64,000 nt of DNA from Sequoia sempervirens (GCA_007258455.2 VDFB02000002.1:911283-975282); one strand, 5' to 3'. Counted from the stretch's first letter, positions 12,701-25,780 are shown. Numbers and translations are program-made. Notes: generated from the sequence alone by a model not told the origin.

Positions 12701-14031
12701 AAACTGTCAAGCGTATTGGGCAGGCGGTGGTGGCTTGCTGGAAGGACCCACAGGAATGGCCCATGGGTGGATCGGATGAGGATCGTGTTGTTCTTTCTAG
12801 AGTTTTGGAGGCTCGGCTTTGCAGCTCCCTTAATGGGAGGGATGTTCTGGCTTGGAACCCTAGTCCAAAAGGTAAATTTACTGTTGCCCAAGGCTATGCT
12901 ATGTTGGACAGGAACTTATATGGGCCTGCTGAAGTGCACTGGTGGAAGAAGGTTTGGGACAACTTCTCTTGGCCCAAATGCAATTTTTTCTTATGGTTGG
13001 TTGCCCAGGGGAAGTGCCTCACTTGGGAGAATATTCGCAAACGTGGCTTTCAGGGACCCTCTATTTGCCTTCTTTGTTCTCATAGTGAGGAGTGCACCTC
13101 CCACTTGTTTTTTCTCTACCCTTACTCTAGGGAGTTATGGCACAGATGGTGGGAGGCTTGGCATCATGGGTGTATTCATGCTACATCCTTGATTGACTTC
13201 TGGGAAAGTTTGGGCAGACCACCAACAAAGACTCCTTTCCTTCAGGTGGCCTGGTCTATTGGGCCTATTTTCATTCTTTGGAACCTTTGGTTGGAGAGGA
13301 ACCGTAGAGTTTTTTGTGGCTCCAATCTGGGAATTCTTCAATTGTGGCAAAAAATAATTAGCAGGCTTCAGGAGTCTATTTCGGCTAAGTGTGACAGGTC
13401 TGAAAATCTTGATCCTGGTGATCTTGATATTGTGTAGAACTTGAGCTTGGGGGATAGTAATCGAGGTTGTTTTGCTGGCAGAAGGCCCCGTCAGGTTCGG
13501 CAACGAGTTTGTCGTGATGGGAAGTGGATGCCTCCCCCGGTGGGGGTCCTAAAGATTAATACTGATGGTTCTTCTCGTGGGAACCCTGGTCATGCTGGTG
13601 TGGGGGGTATTGGTAGAGGTAATGATGGTGGTGTGGTTTTTGTCTTCTCTAGTTACAAAGGGCATCAGTCTAATAATCTGATGGAGGCCCTGGCTATTAA
13701 GATTGCTATTGAGCGTGGTTGCTCTTTAGGCTGGAGGAGGATCATCTGTGAGTCGGATTCTCAGATTGTTGTGGATTTGCTGAACAATCAAAGGTGGGAT
13801 GATGTTAGTTGGCAATTGGCTTCTGTGGGCAGACAGATTTTGAGTCTTGGCAGCTCCTTGGATTCTGTCTCCTTTTGTCATATCCCTAGAGAGTGGAACA
13901 AAGTTGCCGATTGTCTGGCGAAGTGGGCCTCTGAGAATGTGGATGGCTGGGATATCAGTGGAAAGGATGAGTTTTCTCCTAATTATCTTGAGACTCTTGA
14001 GAGGTTATTAGTGGAGGATATGAATAGGTAG
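9739..14031 (+). pseudogene. LINE ORF2 (endonuclease-RT-RNase H), two internal stops
   Basis: One frame of 1,430 codons from ATG 9,739 to TAG 14,029-14,031, broken only by TAG at 11,539-11,541 (codon 601) and 13,435-13,437 (codon 1,233). There is no frameshift. Residues 1-230 form an apurinic-type endonuclease: SWNVRG, QETK, AGDFNAV, SERLDR and SDHWP are all present. The RT spans about 430-760, with KAPGPDG, RPIALCNVVYK, KLDMSKAYDRV (motif A, just before the first TAG), SRGLRQGDPLSP, and the catalytic FVDD at 11,824-11,835 (codons 696-699). A zf-RVT region near residues 1,110-1,127 has CLLC, but its usual final Cys is Tyr (13,117-13,119). RNase H starts near residue 1,270 with NTDGSSRGNPG. 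The acidic residues in NTDGS, MEAL, ESDSQ and NKVADCL are intact. ORF2 starts inside the ORF1 stop (ATGA overlap). Both TAGs plausibly replace Trp. Confidence 0.92.
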
Positions 14032-14142
14032 TGTTGTTGCTGGTTGGTTTGGTGGTGGTCTGTTTTGGTGGGCCTTTGGCCTTTGCTTTGTACTATGATT
14101 CTGATTGAATAAAATTTTTACCCCTTTTAAAAAAAAAAATAT
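14032..14142 (+). other. LINE 3' UTR, polyadenylation signal and poly(A)
   Basis: The short G/T-rich 3' UTR ends with AATAAA at 14,108-14,113 and an 11-nt A run (14,129-14,139), followed directly by the right target-site duplication. This is the expected 3' end of an L1 insertion made by target-primed reverse transcription. Confidence 0.85.
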
Positions 14143-14160
14143 ATATATTACTCATTTTTT
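14143..14160 (+). repeat. LINE target-site duplication, right copy
   Basis: Exact 18-bp match to 7,948-7,965, directly after the poly(A). Together the two copies define the LINE insertion. Confidence 0.9.
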
Positions 14161-17100
14161 ATACCCAACTTGAATTTTTTACATTGAAACAAAGACATCA
14201 ATAGAGAGAGTCATATGTCTTTATATTGTTTTTATAATTGTTTTCTATTTTTCCTATTATCTTGAATAGAATTTAGTATTTTTGTAACAAATTAATTTTA
14301 TTAAAAATAAAAAATTAATACTTAAATAAAATATGATTAGAATTAATATTTTTAATTTTTTCATAGAGACCAATAATTACCTATTAAATTTTATAATTTG
14401 TGATTTTTTTTACTCCAAAATGCAATCTAAAATGTCCTTTTTAGTCCAATTAAATTATCCATTTGGTTTAAAGGGGAAAATAGTCTTACACATTTTTCTT
14501 GCAAGAAGATTTGATTTAAGAGGCTAAGGGGGGTTATATATAACATGCTTAGATCCAAGAAAATCAAAATACCAAAATGATAATCATAGGTCTTTTGTGA
14601 GTTCTTTTAATTTGAAACTCCTTATATTGAACCTTAGTATATATTCTACCTAAAGATATTTGATCATGCATTTTAACTATAGATTTTGATGCACATTATC
14701 CTCTCACCCTGATTTTATAATTATTTAAAGAAAAATGTAGTAGTAATTTTTCACATTACATATATAAAAGTATATATTCTTTATTATGGATCAATTGATA
14801 TATTGTAAATAATTATATAATTTTATGTTCTATAGGAAAATTTAAAATAATTGTTTTTTTAATTTATTACAAAATAATAATAAATTATGTTAATTTTTTT
14901 TTTATCTTTTTCCCTCTCCTAATCCATTCCCACATTTCTATCATCATCACACTAGATCCATCCCATATATTTTCTTCTAAAATTAATCAAATAAATATAT
15001 TTATTTAACCAATCAGTTTGATCATTGTGTTAATGTTAAATAAATCTTTATTTAATTAACAAGTCTAAGGTTTATTCTAACTTTAATTTAATAAATGACC
15101 TTTATTTATTTAATTAATATAATGAATATTGTCATTCTTCTAGGCTTCCAATTTAATTGAATAAGTTATATCTATTTGATTAAATCAATCATTCCTTCAA
15201 CATTATCTAATAAATTGTATAAATAAATTATATTCATTTAATTTATCTAAAATCCCCCAAGCACCATTAATTGCATATAAATATTAGCTTTATTCAACTA
15301 ATTAATCATTTACACATTCTTCTTTCATTTTGTTTTAAAAAAAAATCAATCTTGATCATAAATTCAATTAGGCAAGGCTGAAAGGACCATTTTTTAATCC
15401 TCACCCTCCATCTCTTTCCAATATTTTCCCTAACTATGTGCACAAATAAACATATTTCACTTTTAATATTTTCATCCTCTTTTACAAATGGATCAACCCC
15501 ATTCCTCCATTACATGAGATTGGATCCTATCCATCCATCATCCTCATTAAAAATCTATAAATTAATCATTCCATAAGATACTTAAAAGAATATAAATTAG
15601 AATGTAAGGAAAGGTTATGCTGTGGCATTGGGAAACCACATTCCCTCTCAACTATAATAAATCATATTGAGCACATCACCTAGTCAACAAGGTTTTCTTT
15701 AGTAAAAATTTTGCTCAATGTTTGTCATTTATTTTCATTTCTTTTCTTAACTCAATCCTAGGTGTACTTAGGTATAGCATAAAATTATTACATGTATGCA
15801 TTTTTTCCTATTATTTTTTATATATTTTCATACACATTGTGCCATCATGTGCCAATCTAATTTTCTTTCTTAGAAAGTGTGTTTTGAGTTATTTTTTAAA
15901 TTTTCATGTAGATTTGATAATTTTTGGTTTGGTACAAGAAATTTTTGTAACATATATTTTCAATTTTTGCACATTCACACTCTACCCTAGTGTACCTAAA
16001 TTTTTAAAAAATTAAACCCCGAATCTCAACTCATAGTGCAAGAGTTCTATATAGTGGCATTGTATTGTCTCATGGAACATGTGCATTTGGTATGGTGTAT
16101 GTACACTTAGGTTTTTCTAATAATGTTTTAGAAAAGATGTATTGTGCTTTAGCACACATATCCTATCTAGTGGTATAGATACACTAGAAGTAGTGTAGAT
16201 TCCTTTTGGTATTTTTCCTTATCTAGCACAAGTGCAGAACCTTATGGTGGCACATTTTGGGTTTTAGCATTTAGTTTTGGAACTTTTACTTCAATTTATA
16301 ACATTTTCATACCTCATTTAGCATTTTTTAAATAGATTTTGGCATATATATACTCTAAATTTTTCATTCTTAATTATTTAGCATATGAAATCTACATAAT
16401 AGTGTGCACACTCTTTGTGACATATGTATTATATGTAACATTGAATCTACTCCTAGTTAGCCATATTCTATTGTTTTTTATTTTTTCCTCACTAATCCTA
16501 GTCATTACAGGGGTGTTCTTGGGTTTTGTACATCATTATATCCCACTATTATAAGTTAATTTATTTGAATAGGTCAATTATAACATCAAACTACTAATAT
16601 TTTGGTTTTTAGGTTCCATTGACGAAGATACAACTTTAAACTTTTATTTTTTTTTATTGCATCACACACTTTCATTTCTACGGTCATAGAACCTTTTTTC
16701 TATGTTTGTGTGATTCAAGGGAATGTATGATATTCTCTTGCACCACAAGGTAACATTTGAAATTAAAAAAATCCCTTCAATCACTTTTTTTACTTTTATT
16801 TAGAAGAATAACATTTTGTACATGCTTTTCTCATCCAACAAAAAAATATTGTAAATAAAAAGTGATTAATCCTTTATTAATTTATTTCAATGGGGTTGGC
16901 TTGGATTTTATAACCAAATGGAAACCCAAACCCATGTGTTGTATTGGAGTATATAAATTAAGGAAAGAATTAAAATAATATCCCTTCAAGGTATACTTTT
17001 CATTCAAGATAAGATTTTAAGATACTTTATAGCTTGCAAAGTGAAGGAGGAGATTATGTTACCATTTGACACCAAGCTATTAGAAGTATACATACTTTCA

Positions 17101-18454
17101 TGGATTTGAGCTTCATGCATATTTGAGTATACCAAATACAACTCATAGAAAGACATGGTTCAAAAATATCATAGTGAACCCTTCAATTGTTTGGTAATTG
17201 GTTATCCTTGAGAAGTTACTCACACCATACTTCTAGAAATAGAATAGTAGGTTGCATATAATCTATTGAAATTGTAATAACCCATTCTAATTATTACTCA
17301 ATTATATTATTGCAAATGACATTATGAATATTTAATTTTAAGAAGACATAACTAAGTAGCTATTTTCAATCATACCAACACATGTCTAATTAGAATGAGT
17401 CAAATGTAAACATATATTCAATTTCAATGTCAATTATAATATCCAAGTTGACTTGGTTCATAGGGCCACTAAGTCAATACAATATACAAATTTTACATCC
17501 ATGTTACATCATAGATCAAGATAGTCTTGAAACAACCTAAGGTTTCTTCTTGATGCTCACCTCCATTGGTGGAAAAGAACATGGTTGAAGCACTTTACCG
17601 CCCAACCATGAAGCTTACACTTCCCTAAAATTCTTCCAACTTGAAGAATACCTAGCCCTACATGGAAATTTTAGCAAGAGAACAATCTGCAAGGTGGAAT
17701 CTGGTGTGTTCCCATACATCAACATGCATCTCTATCTACATGATTATAAAAATGCAAGAACTATGCTAGGAATGGCAAAGAGTGTTATCACAAAGTCCAT
17801 ACACACATAATGGTATAATTTCTTTGCCAAGCATAAAAATTAAGTTGCAACGACAAGAAATAGGTTTTGAATAAAGAAAAAACCTATACTCTCTAAACTC
17901 CATTTCGACACCCTCCTAGAAGGTAACTTTCAAAAACACAGTTATTCCATATTTAATAGCTATCTACCCTCTAGTAGCATCTACCTTGAGGTGCTCTAGT
18001 TTACTTAGGTGTTGTTGTTCTAATCAATAAAGAGAATATTGTTACACACTTATCTATGAAAAGTAATTTCATTCTACTTATTTCGTCATTAGACAAAAAA
18101 AGATAAATGATTCAAATCGAATTGATCAAAACAATATCCATTCATTTCATACCCATGACACATCATTACATTCAAGTAAATCAGTTTTCATTTAAGGATG
18201 AATTTAATAAGCAACAAAATAAGGTATGTCACAAGTATGTATATGTACATAGACGAAGGTCTATGTGCAACACATATATGTGCCAACTTAAGTTATTAAT
18301 TTGTGCATACATTCTGAAATAAAACCATTATATCATATTGCTTCTATTCCAAATAATGTTATGATTGTCATCTCATTTTTTGGAAATACAAGAAGTAAAA
18401 GAATTGATATTAGGTCTATTTGAACAATCTCCACATTCTGATATGTTATTTGTA
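14161..18454. other. AT-rich non-coding stretch
   Basis: No gene is recognisable on either strand. The open frames at 14,333-14,527, 15,722-16,015, 16,339-16,554 and 18,107-18,322 are short, biased towards Phe, Ile, Leu and Tyr by base composition, and lack domains. The segment 17,450-18,060 is somewhat richer in GC but I see no motif in it. Confidence 0.5.
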
Positions 18455-18738
18455 ACAATACAAAGTTGGTTGTAGCTAAACAAGTTGTTTGTAGCAAAAC
18501 ATATATTATTTATAACAAAATGATGTTTTTAGCTTAACAATGTTGTTTATAACAAAATAAAGTTGTTTGTAGCTAAACAAATAATATTTATAATAAAACG
18601 ATGTTGTTGGTAGCTGAACAAATATTGTTTTTAACAAAATGATGTTGTTTGCAGCTAAACAAATATTATTTATAACAAAACAATGTTGTTCACAGATAAA
18701 CAAATATTGTTTATAACAAAATGATGTTGTTTGTAAGG
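18455..18738. repeat. Minisatellite, about 41-bp unit
   Basis: About seven diverged copies of a unit of the form GATGTTGTTTGTAGCTAAAC followed by AAATATTGTTTATAACAAAA. Some copies lack part of the unit. The minus-strand open frame at 18,506-18,784 is simply the translation of this array. Confidence 0.8.
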
Positions 18739-20059
18739 AGATATTTTTCATTAATAGATTCAGGCTATCCAGTACTTCATACAAAAGATCAAAGTCTCCA
18801 TCATTTTGGTATTTAACATATAAATAATACTAGTATCCTATGTGTAATAAATGTATGAAATGACATGCTTGTTGTTTCTAGACCAAATAAAACATAAGTG
18901 TTTTAGGAACAATTTCACTACTTACAAGGTTATAGAAAAACCCATGTTTTCTATTGGTGACTACAAAAGAAGATTTAATGTTCAAGTCACTAGTCATTCC
19001 AAATAATAATAAACAGTCGAACAATTGTTCATTTTTACCATAAATGATAACATTGGTCGATCTTGATGAATTCCCATTTAATGACATATATAGCTTGACA
19101 TGCAATATTTAACCTATGACCATTAACATGTAGCTAGTTGATGTTATAGATCGATTCAACAAATGCAAGGATTAGAATGATAAATCTATTCCTCCTTCAT
19201 TTGATGTGAATGATGCAGACTTAATAAAAAATAATGATGATTTTGTATTACCTTGAGATTCTAATCAAATTTATACACCCCATGGGCATGCCATCCTTCA
19301 TTTTCCCTAGCCGAATGATATATCAAATGCTATTAAAAGAGTAACAGTCATAATGATGGTGGTAATACAGTCATTTCCTTAAGGAAATGATCAACAATTC
19401 ACTTTACATTGTTTCATATAACCCGACTCTTGCTATTCAGATTTAATTTGAATAGCCATAAATTGGCTAGATACACTTACATGCACGACAATACAGATAG
19501 AGGAAAAAGATATATGGCATACTTAGCTTGACCAAGCTAGATGAAAAAAATGCATAAGCTAGAAGCATACATGGTCGGTTGATATGGCCTTGGTTTCATA
19601 GATAAAGAATGATTGATTTTACATGAAATTGACCTAGCTCTAAGCCAAATGCATTTATAGATAGATATTATTTTATCTCTGATTTCAATAGAATCAATAA
19701 ACTAAAAGAATATTGCAAGATTTTTTAATAGAGTTGTTGAGAAAACAAGCATATTGTTAAACAAATATTGATTTACCTCAAAGGAAAAAGCTTTTTCCTA
19801 AACTTTTTCTTCCATTTCCCTTTACAGCCAAGTCACTTGCCTTCTTTTTCCTAGATACCCGTCACCACTACTCGTTTTTGCTAGTGACATCTTTTCAAAA
19901 ATGGAAAGATCTTTTCCTTCTTACCTATTTGCATGAATATGGGTCGTTTCTTTCATAATGGGCATTAATTTTCTGCCCCACTCTTTGAATTTAATTAACT
20001 TGGCGATAATTTGAATTCATACCACTTTTTCCAATATGTCCTCATTCGATTTGCGTATG

Positions 20060-20061
<2 letters not shown>
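18739..20061. other. Non-coding stretch
   Basis: No recognisable gene or element. The open frame at 18,878-19,105 (minus) has no domain. Confidence 0.45.

Positions 20062-20139
<78 letters not shown>
20062..20139. repeat. (AT)n microsatellite
   Basis: About 39 uninterrupted AT repeats. Confidence 0.98.
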
Positions 20140-20142
<3 letters not shown>

Positions 20143-21480
20143 AAGACCCCACATTGCATGTGATTAGTAAAACCATAATATGTCTTATGTTTTCCTAAAT
20201 AGAAGGTAAGATGTATTGTAGATGATAAATAGTGTGATTATGTGACAATATTTTGACATTTTTATTGACATTACCGTGAAGGAGTTAGGACACATAAATT
20301 GTGAATATGTGTTGAAAGTGTAAGTGAAATTATTGTACAATTAAATCTTATTTCAGCTATTACATTTATGTGATATTTGATTGTTGCTTATGGTTTCATT
20401 GGTAAAGTGCAGGAAAGAAAGAGTGCCACTACAAGAAAGGGAGACCAAAGGGAAAATCAAAAGACATCTTCTTGAGGATATAAAGTTAATATGTTGATAG
20501 ATTAAGAGGTGAAGGTTGATATTAAAGGTATAATTTATTTTGGTTTGTGAGAATATTTAATTATGTGAGTTAGGGGTTGGGAACCCTTACTCAAGTGTGA
20601 AACTCGGATGGATCTTTAAGTGGGTATTTAAAGAGGGTTGTTGGTCATCTTCCTTGGTTGGGATACAAAAATAAACCCCCTAGGGTCTATACCATAGTGG
20701 TAGGGGTCAAGTGGGCATGCAATAGGGTCCCAAGGACATGATTTGACTCTTGAAAAATCCTCATAATGAAGAGTGACGAATTTTGAGGAGAGGATGGAGA
20801 GGTGAAAAGATTTGGGGTTGTCTAAGTGCATGTGGCCTCTTTAATGAGAAAAGACTCTCATTGAAGAAGGGAGGTATACTCCACACCTCCCCATCCAAAA
20901 AGTTGCAAGTTGAAACTCCTATATAGTTGGAGAGGAAGAATGAGTGGGGTGCTACCCACTTCCCCTCTTGGAGAACTTGAGTAAAGATAGTGAAAAGAAT
21001 GAGAAAAAAGAGAGGAGTCCAACTCTTTGGAGGAGAGTGATGAAGATTGCTTGGTTTGGAGAGGAAAGATGGATACAAGATTTCATTCCCTTCATCAAAA
21101 ACAAAAGATAAGTTCTTCCATTTCCATTTTCCCTTGTTTCTTGGTTGTAAGGAGGTGGCCTTTTGTATGGATCATGTTTGAAAATAGGAAGTTAAAAAAA
21201 AAAAAAAAAAAAACTAGATGCAAGAAAATTGTGCTATGTTATTTTTGTCCCTTTGTAAAATGAGAAAAGACTCCATCGATCATTGTGGGGGCTAAAAGAA
21301 TTCCTTGCTCAGGGGTATGGCTAGAGCCCACGAGGCTCCATGATGCCATTACGGTAGGGTGGAGAGTAAGCCAATATTCAATAGTATGGAAAATACTTAC
21401 CTCTTCAAAGTTAGTTGTAATTTTGTGAGTTAAGAGATGGGTTTCATAATCCCCACTTTATTGTAAAGTATGCATATATA
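20140..21480 (+). repeat. Possible LTR-like or repeat-derived segment
   Basis: Immediately after the AT microsatellite the sequence begins TGTAAGACCCC, which resembles the TGTAA..CCC starts of many plant LTRs. The following ~1.3 kb is richer in G and has a different texture from the flanks. It includes a poly(A) run at 21,194-21,213. I could not find a matching CA end, a primer-binding site or a second copy, so this may be a solo or truncated LTR, or a transcribed repeat. The minus frames at 20,628-21,078 are not recognisable proteins. Confidence 0.3.
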
Positions 21481-24100
21481 TATATAAAAGAATGTGTACA
21501 AATGCAAGGTAAATGTTTTGATTTTGTATGGCTTATTGTAATACTTATTTCTTTGTAATCTCATTGAAGGATTTGCAAACTACCCTACCATATACAAAAT
21601 ACTAATTTTTTTATTTTTTTTCAATTTAACAATAAACAAAGGAAGTTAGAAAGTATATTTATGTTGAAGGCTCCCTGCATTTTATATTTTAGCATGGGTA
21701 ACATTAAAAGGAATTAGGGGTGTGTGGTTGATTCTTTTCAGTGATTATGCTTGCAAACTACATTATTGTTGGGCTTACCAGAACATCGATGCTATAAGAA
21801 TATATCAAGTAGGTTTCATATGTTTTAAAATTTCTTGTTGGAAATGCCTAATTTCTATAAAGGTTTTGATACCATTTTCCCCTGGGAATTGAAATGACAC
21901 GTAAAGAAAGTATAGAGAAATAAAATAAAATAATAACAACCAAATATGAAATATACAGATGATAGTGAATAGGCAAATGATCCCAAGATATCTAAATCAT
22001 AGAAGATCTGAATTTAAATGGGATACAAAGGATTAAAATAATAATAATCATAAAATAATGAATAAATAAATAAAGAAAACAAGGGTTATGAGTGTGGCAG
22101 TGAGTGGTCAGCTTCCCACACATGTCATCCCATTTCAAGCATAGCTGTGAGTGGAGTTCAATCTGCAAGAAGACTTTAACAAGCAAGAATAACACTGATA
22201 AATATATATAAAAGGAGTCAGCGTGAGGAAAATGAATCGTGGGTTCGCAACTATCATTGTCTTGTTCCTCCACCATGGTGCGGATCCGAATTCCTCGCAT
22301 TTATCTACCATGAAAGATCGAAAGACCCTGCTAGATTTTAATTCCACCTCCAAATCATCCTAGACTTCCTCTATGGAGGGTGCAATTTCCTTTTGGGACG
22401 AGTTTTTCTTATTATGTGAAGGGATTGATTATTATCTTCAGCACATCACATAGCCACACCTCATACCTGTAGGATAAGTTTGAGCTATAGCAATCAAACT
22501 TTCATCTGAGTTGTTATGTAAGCCGATTAAAGGGCCAACGCTATTTCAATCGATTCCTCTGATAGATGATTATCATCAATTGGGTAGTTGCAGGAGCATT
22601 GTCTAGTCAGACAGATTTACTCTTCAACCATCTAACTGTACTCGCCTCAATTTACACTGATCACGTGCCCGTTAAATGTTCATCACATCTGAAGAACTTG
22701 GCTCTAATGCTCTGTACACTGCCATAATAGTTAGGAGGGCGCTGACAGGATATACTAAATATGAGTTGGTGGCTGAAAGAATGTAGACAGTGGACCATGA
22801 GTTAGTAGCTAAGGAAAGCGTGGAAAAGATGGTGGTAGGATAGTCTGTACCGCATTCCCTTGCCTCACAAATCATATAATATCTAAGCCTACAATGGTAG
22901 TACTCTATCATGTAGGCTCGTCAAGTGCAGTTGGGACAGCGAGAATCCCATCACCAGCTCCTCTCAAGTTCCAGCTGCATAGTTAGTGCCCATTCTTTAG
23001 AACCTAGGTGTAGGTACAAGATAGATAAGCTCCCACTGTCCTCTCCGAGAGAAATATAATCATGTGGTTGTGTGCCAAATGTGGATTGCTAATTTAAATT
23101 ATTTTTGTGGCTTTATTTTAATGCACATGATCAACTCTATTATGTGCTAGGTATAATGTGTTCTCTTAAATTTACAGTTCACTAAAACCTGCTGCAATAA
23201 TTCTTCCCTTTGGAGTAGTAGATTATAAATTGTCTGCACATGGACCAATATCACATGCAGAGTGTTTCCTTCCATTTGATACCCATACTTTCAAAGTAGA
23301 AAATTAAGTTTTCCTTATAAACAAACATGGAACTGTGGTTTGAAGTCGATCTTTCTCCACAAAATTTGAAGCAGATCTATACTGGGAATCATAAATAAAA
23401 ATAGATTCAGTGCTTTAAATTCTTGAATGGTTTCCTATTACTGCGCCTATAGTAATCATCATCGATTTCAATAATATGCGTCTAAATTTATGTGATAAAA
23501 AAATAAATAAATAAAAGAAGATTACTGTGCTAACAGTTTGGATTCATAAGAAATATTAATCACATTAATTGTATGATCAGATCCTTGAAATACTAATGTG
23601 AGTCTTCTTGATTCGACTGCTTGGATCTTCTTAGACCCACTATTATTAGCGATTCGACTGCTTGGATCTTCTTAGACCCACTATTATTAGCGATAATCAT
23701 CTAGCGATTAGAATCTGAAACTTTGTCAGTAAAATGCTCAATACACAGAAATTTTGTAAGAAATAACAAATACATTCATGAAGAACTAAAAAAAAAAAAA
23801 TCACTATCCTATTCCATTCGACGAGGTCATACTCTATCATAAAACTCTTCTTATGACAGTATTCTTCTTGCAAATTACTTGCGCTGATACCGTCACACTT
23901 CTCTTCTCTCCATGTATTTCACAACAGTTTAGGGCTTAAGAAATTCTTTTAGGTCACGCTATACTCTATTTCATGATATTTATCCTTACTTCCATACAAG
24001 AACATTCTTTTACTTTTTATATTTAAAAGAAGGGATTCCTCTTACGTAAGAAGGACTAAGATAGGACAAAAGTTTTAAAGAAAAAGAAGAAACTGAAATT
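21481..24100. other. More sequence-complex, unassigned stretch
   Basis: Between about 21,890 and 24,000 the DNA is less AT-biased and has few simple repeats compared with its neighbours. Minus-strand frames at 21,992-22,353 and 22,672-22,911 have no recognisable domain and are not linked into one exon-like reading. It could be a remnant of a unique region, a promoter-like sequence, or an element I do not recognise. It contains one perfect tandem duplication, listed separately. Confidence 0.35.
23610..23691. repeat. Perfect 2 x 41-bp tandem duplication
   Basis: A 41-bp unit beginning GATTCGACTGCTTGGATCTT is present twice, head to tail, with no mismatch (23,610-23,650 and 23,651-23,691). Its perfection points to a recent slippage or repair event. 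Confidence 0.97.
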
Positions 24101-25644
24101 AGTTTAATTATTCCTTAAAACAAGATAGGTATAAATGTGTTTTCTTCTCTCATAGGTTAAAGGGTAAGAAACAATACTGCTTATTTTATATTTTATATTT
24201 TATATATTATATATGATAAAATTTGGTGCTAATTCATAATGGATATAAATATTATATATAAATTTATAATAAGAGACTTAAAAAAATATTTGCTATATAT
24301 TATGCTATATTTATTAAATTATATGATAATTAATTATTATTATTATTTTTGAATAAGATTTAGATATATATAAAAAAAAAAAAAAAAATTAGTATTTTTT
24401 TATTGATTAAGATAATGTTTTGTTTTTCATAAAGAATTAATAATTGCAATTAAAGAGAATTATGAATATTCATAATAAACAATAATATTAATATCAAGAG
24501 AAACTAGGATATAGTATTTTGGGAACTTTTATCATATGGTAAGATTAATATTAATAGGGAGATGAATAATGATTATAATATTTATAGTACCAATGGCACA
24601 AACTTTATTATTAACATTTTGATATTAATATTAGCATCCTAAAAATTGATGTTTAACTAATAAGGAGTATACCAAAATAAATCTAGAGGTTGTAGTGTAA
24701 TAGTTTATATGTTTTCTTATCATGATGGCAAAAAAAAATAGAAAAATTGTTAGTTGCGTTATTGTGCTTAATAAATAATCATAATCATTACATATTTTTC
24801 TTCACCAAGGTTGGAGTGTTGAATTCATTGTTATTAAGTAATAATATTATCATAGTGGCTTAAATGTCAATCAAAGTTTAGGAACGTTGGTTTATAATAA
24901 AAAAAAAGGGTCATTGCTTTATTCTTACCATTGAGGAGGTTCTCAAATTTGTAAATTACAAATAGTATGATCAACGAGTAACTTGAGTGTAAACCATAAG
25001 GTGTTCCATTACCAAGGATAACTTACTGAATAGATAATAAATCTCATATGGAATTTTTGATATATTTTCATTGAGACTTAAGCAATAGTGAAATATTAGC
25101 AACATTAGTAGTGCCCAAATGATAGTTGAACTAATCATGATGTCAATGTAGAAAAATAATAATAATAACAATGGTTGGAAAATCTATACTAATGTCATTA
25201 AGGAATTTCATTCATGTTTAAAATATGTTACTAGGGTTGTTTGTATCAGCTGGGGGGAGGGGGGGGTGTCCTGCTTCCTTTTATGACAACTTAAAGGAAG
25301 GATCCTCCTTGTAGACATCATTATTATGGTGGGCACAAATCTTCTCATTGTAAATTAACATCACCATCCTTGGATGTTAAGAACAACATTAGTGCAATAA
25401 CAATGTAAATGTTGAAATGAAGGTTAATACCAAAATGACTTGAATGTAATTTTGCGTACTATTAATTAGGTAGAAGTAGGAATATTCTAGGGTTGATTTT
25501 AAAGGATGCTAAGAAATTGAGTACTTATAATTAACTGACTTAAGTTATTGTAATGAAGTCTCCATTTCATAACATATTTTAATGTTTAAATAGGAAAAGA
25601 AAAAAAAATAGTTATGTTTTCGAGTAAATTTTTTTAGGCATGAC
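24101..25644. other. Very AT-rich non-coding stretch
   Basis: Dominated by A/T homopolymers and TTA/TAA runs. No coding signal. It includes a G-rich run at 25,252-25,266 (six Gs, A, eight Gs) that stands out strongly from the background. Confidence 0.5.
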
Positions 25645-25697
25645 ATATATATATATATATATATATATATACATTTACACTCATTTGTAGATTTTTT

Positions 25698-25778
<81 letters not shown>
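25645..25778. repeat. Compound (AT)n / (GT)n microsatellite
   Basis: An AT tract at 25,645-25,671 and, after a short spacer, a second AT tract passing directly into 34 GT repeats at 25,711-25,778. Confidence 0.97.

Positions 25779-25780
<2 letters not shown>

Larger units (their letters stand above)
7966..14142 (+). mobile_element. Full-length L1-clade LINE with RNase H
   Basis: A non-LTR retrotransposon of about 6.2 kb bounded by an 18-bp duplication. It has a GC-rich 5' UTR, an ORF1 with a DUF4283-like domain and zinc knuckle, and an ORF2 with endonuclease, reverse transcriptase, zf-RVT and RNase H regions. An AATAAA and a short poly(A) follow. Its base composition is far richer in GC than the surrounding DNA, consistent with insertion. 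The perfect duplication and lack of frameshifts suggest a fairly recent insertion, but three in-frame TAG codons break the ORFs. It is therefore not autonomous unless those codons are read through. Fusion to an RNase H domain is a known feature of many plant L1 elements. Confidence 0.95.

Noticed and set aside
10210..13503. Minus-strand and alternate-frame open readings within LINE ORF2
   Set aside because: They are shadows of the ORF2 frame, which alone carries the endonuclease, RT and RNase H motifs.
18506..18784. 92-residue minus-strand frame with internal repeats
   Set aside because: Explained fully by the 41-bp minisatellite.
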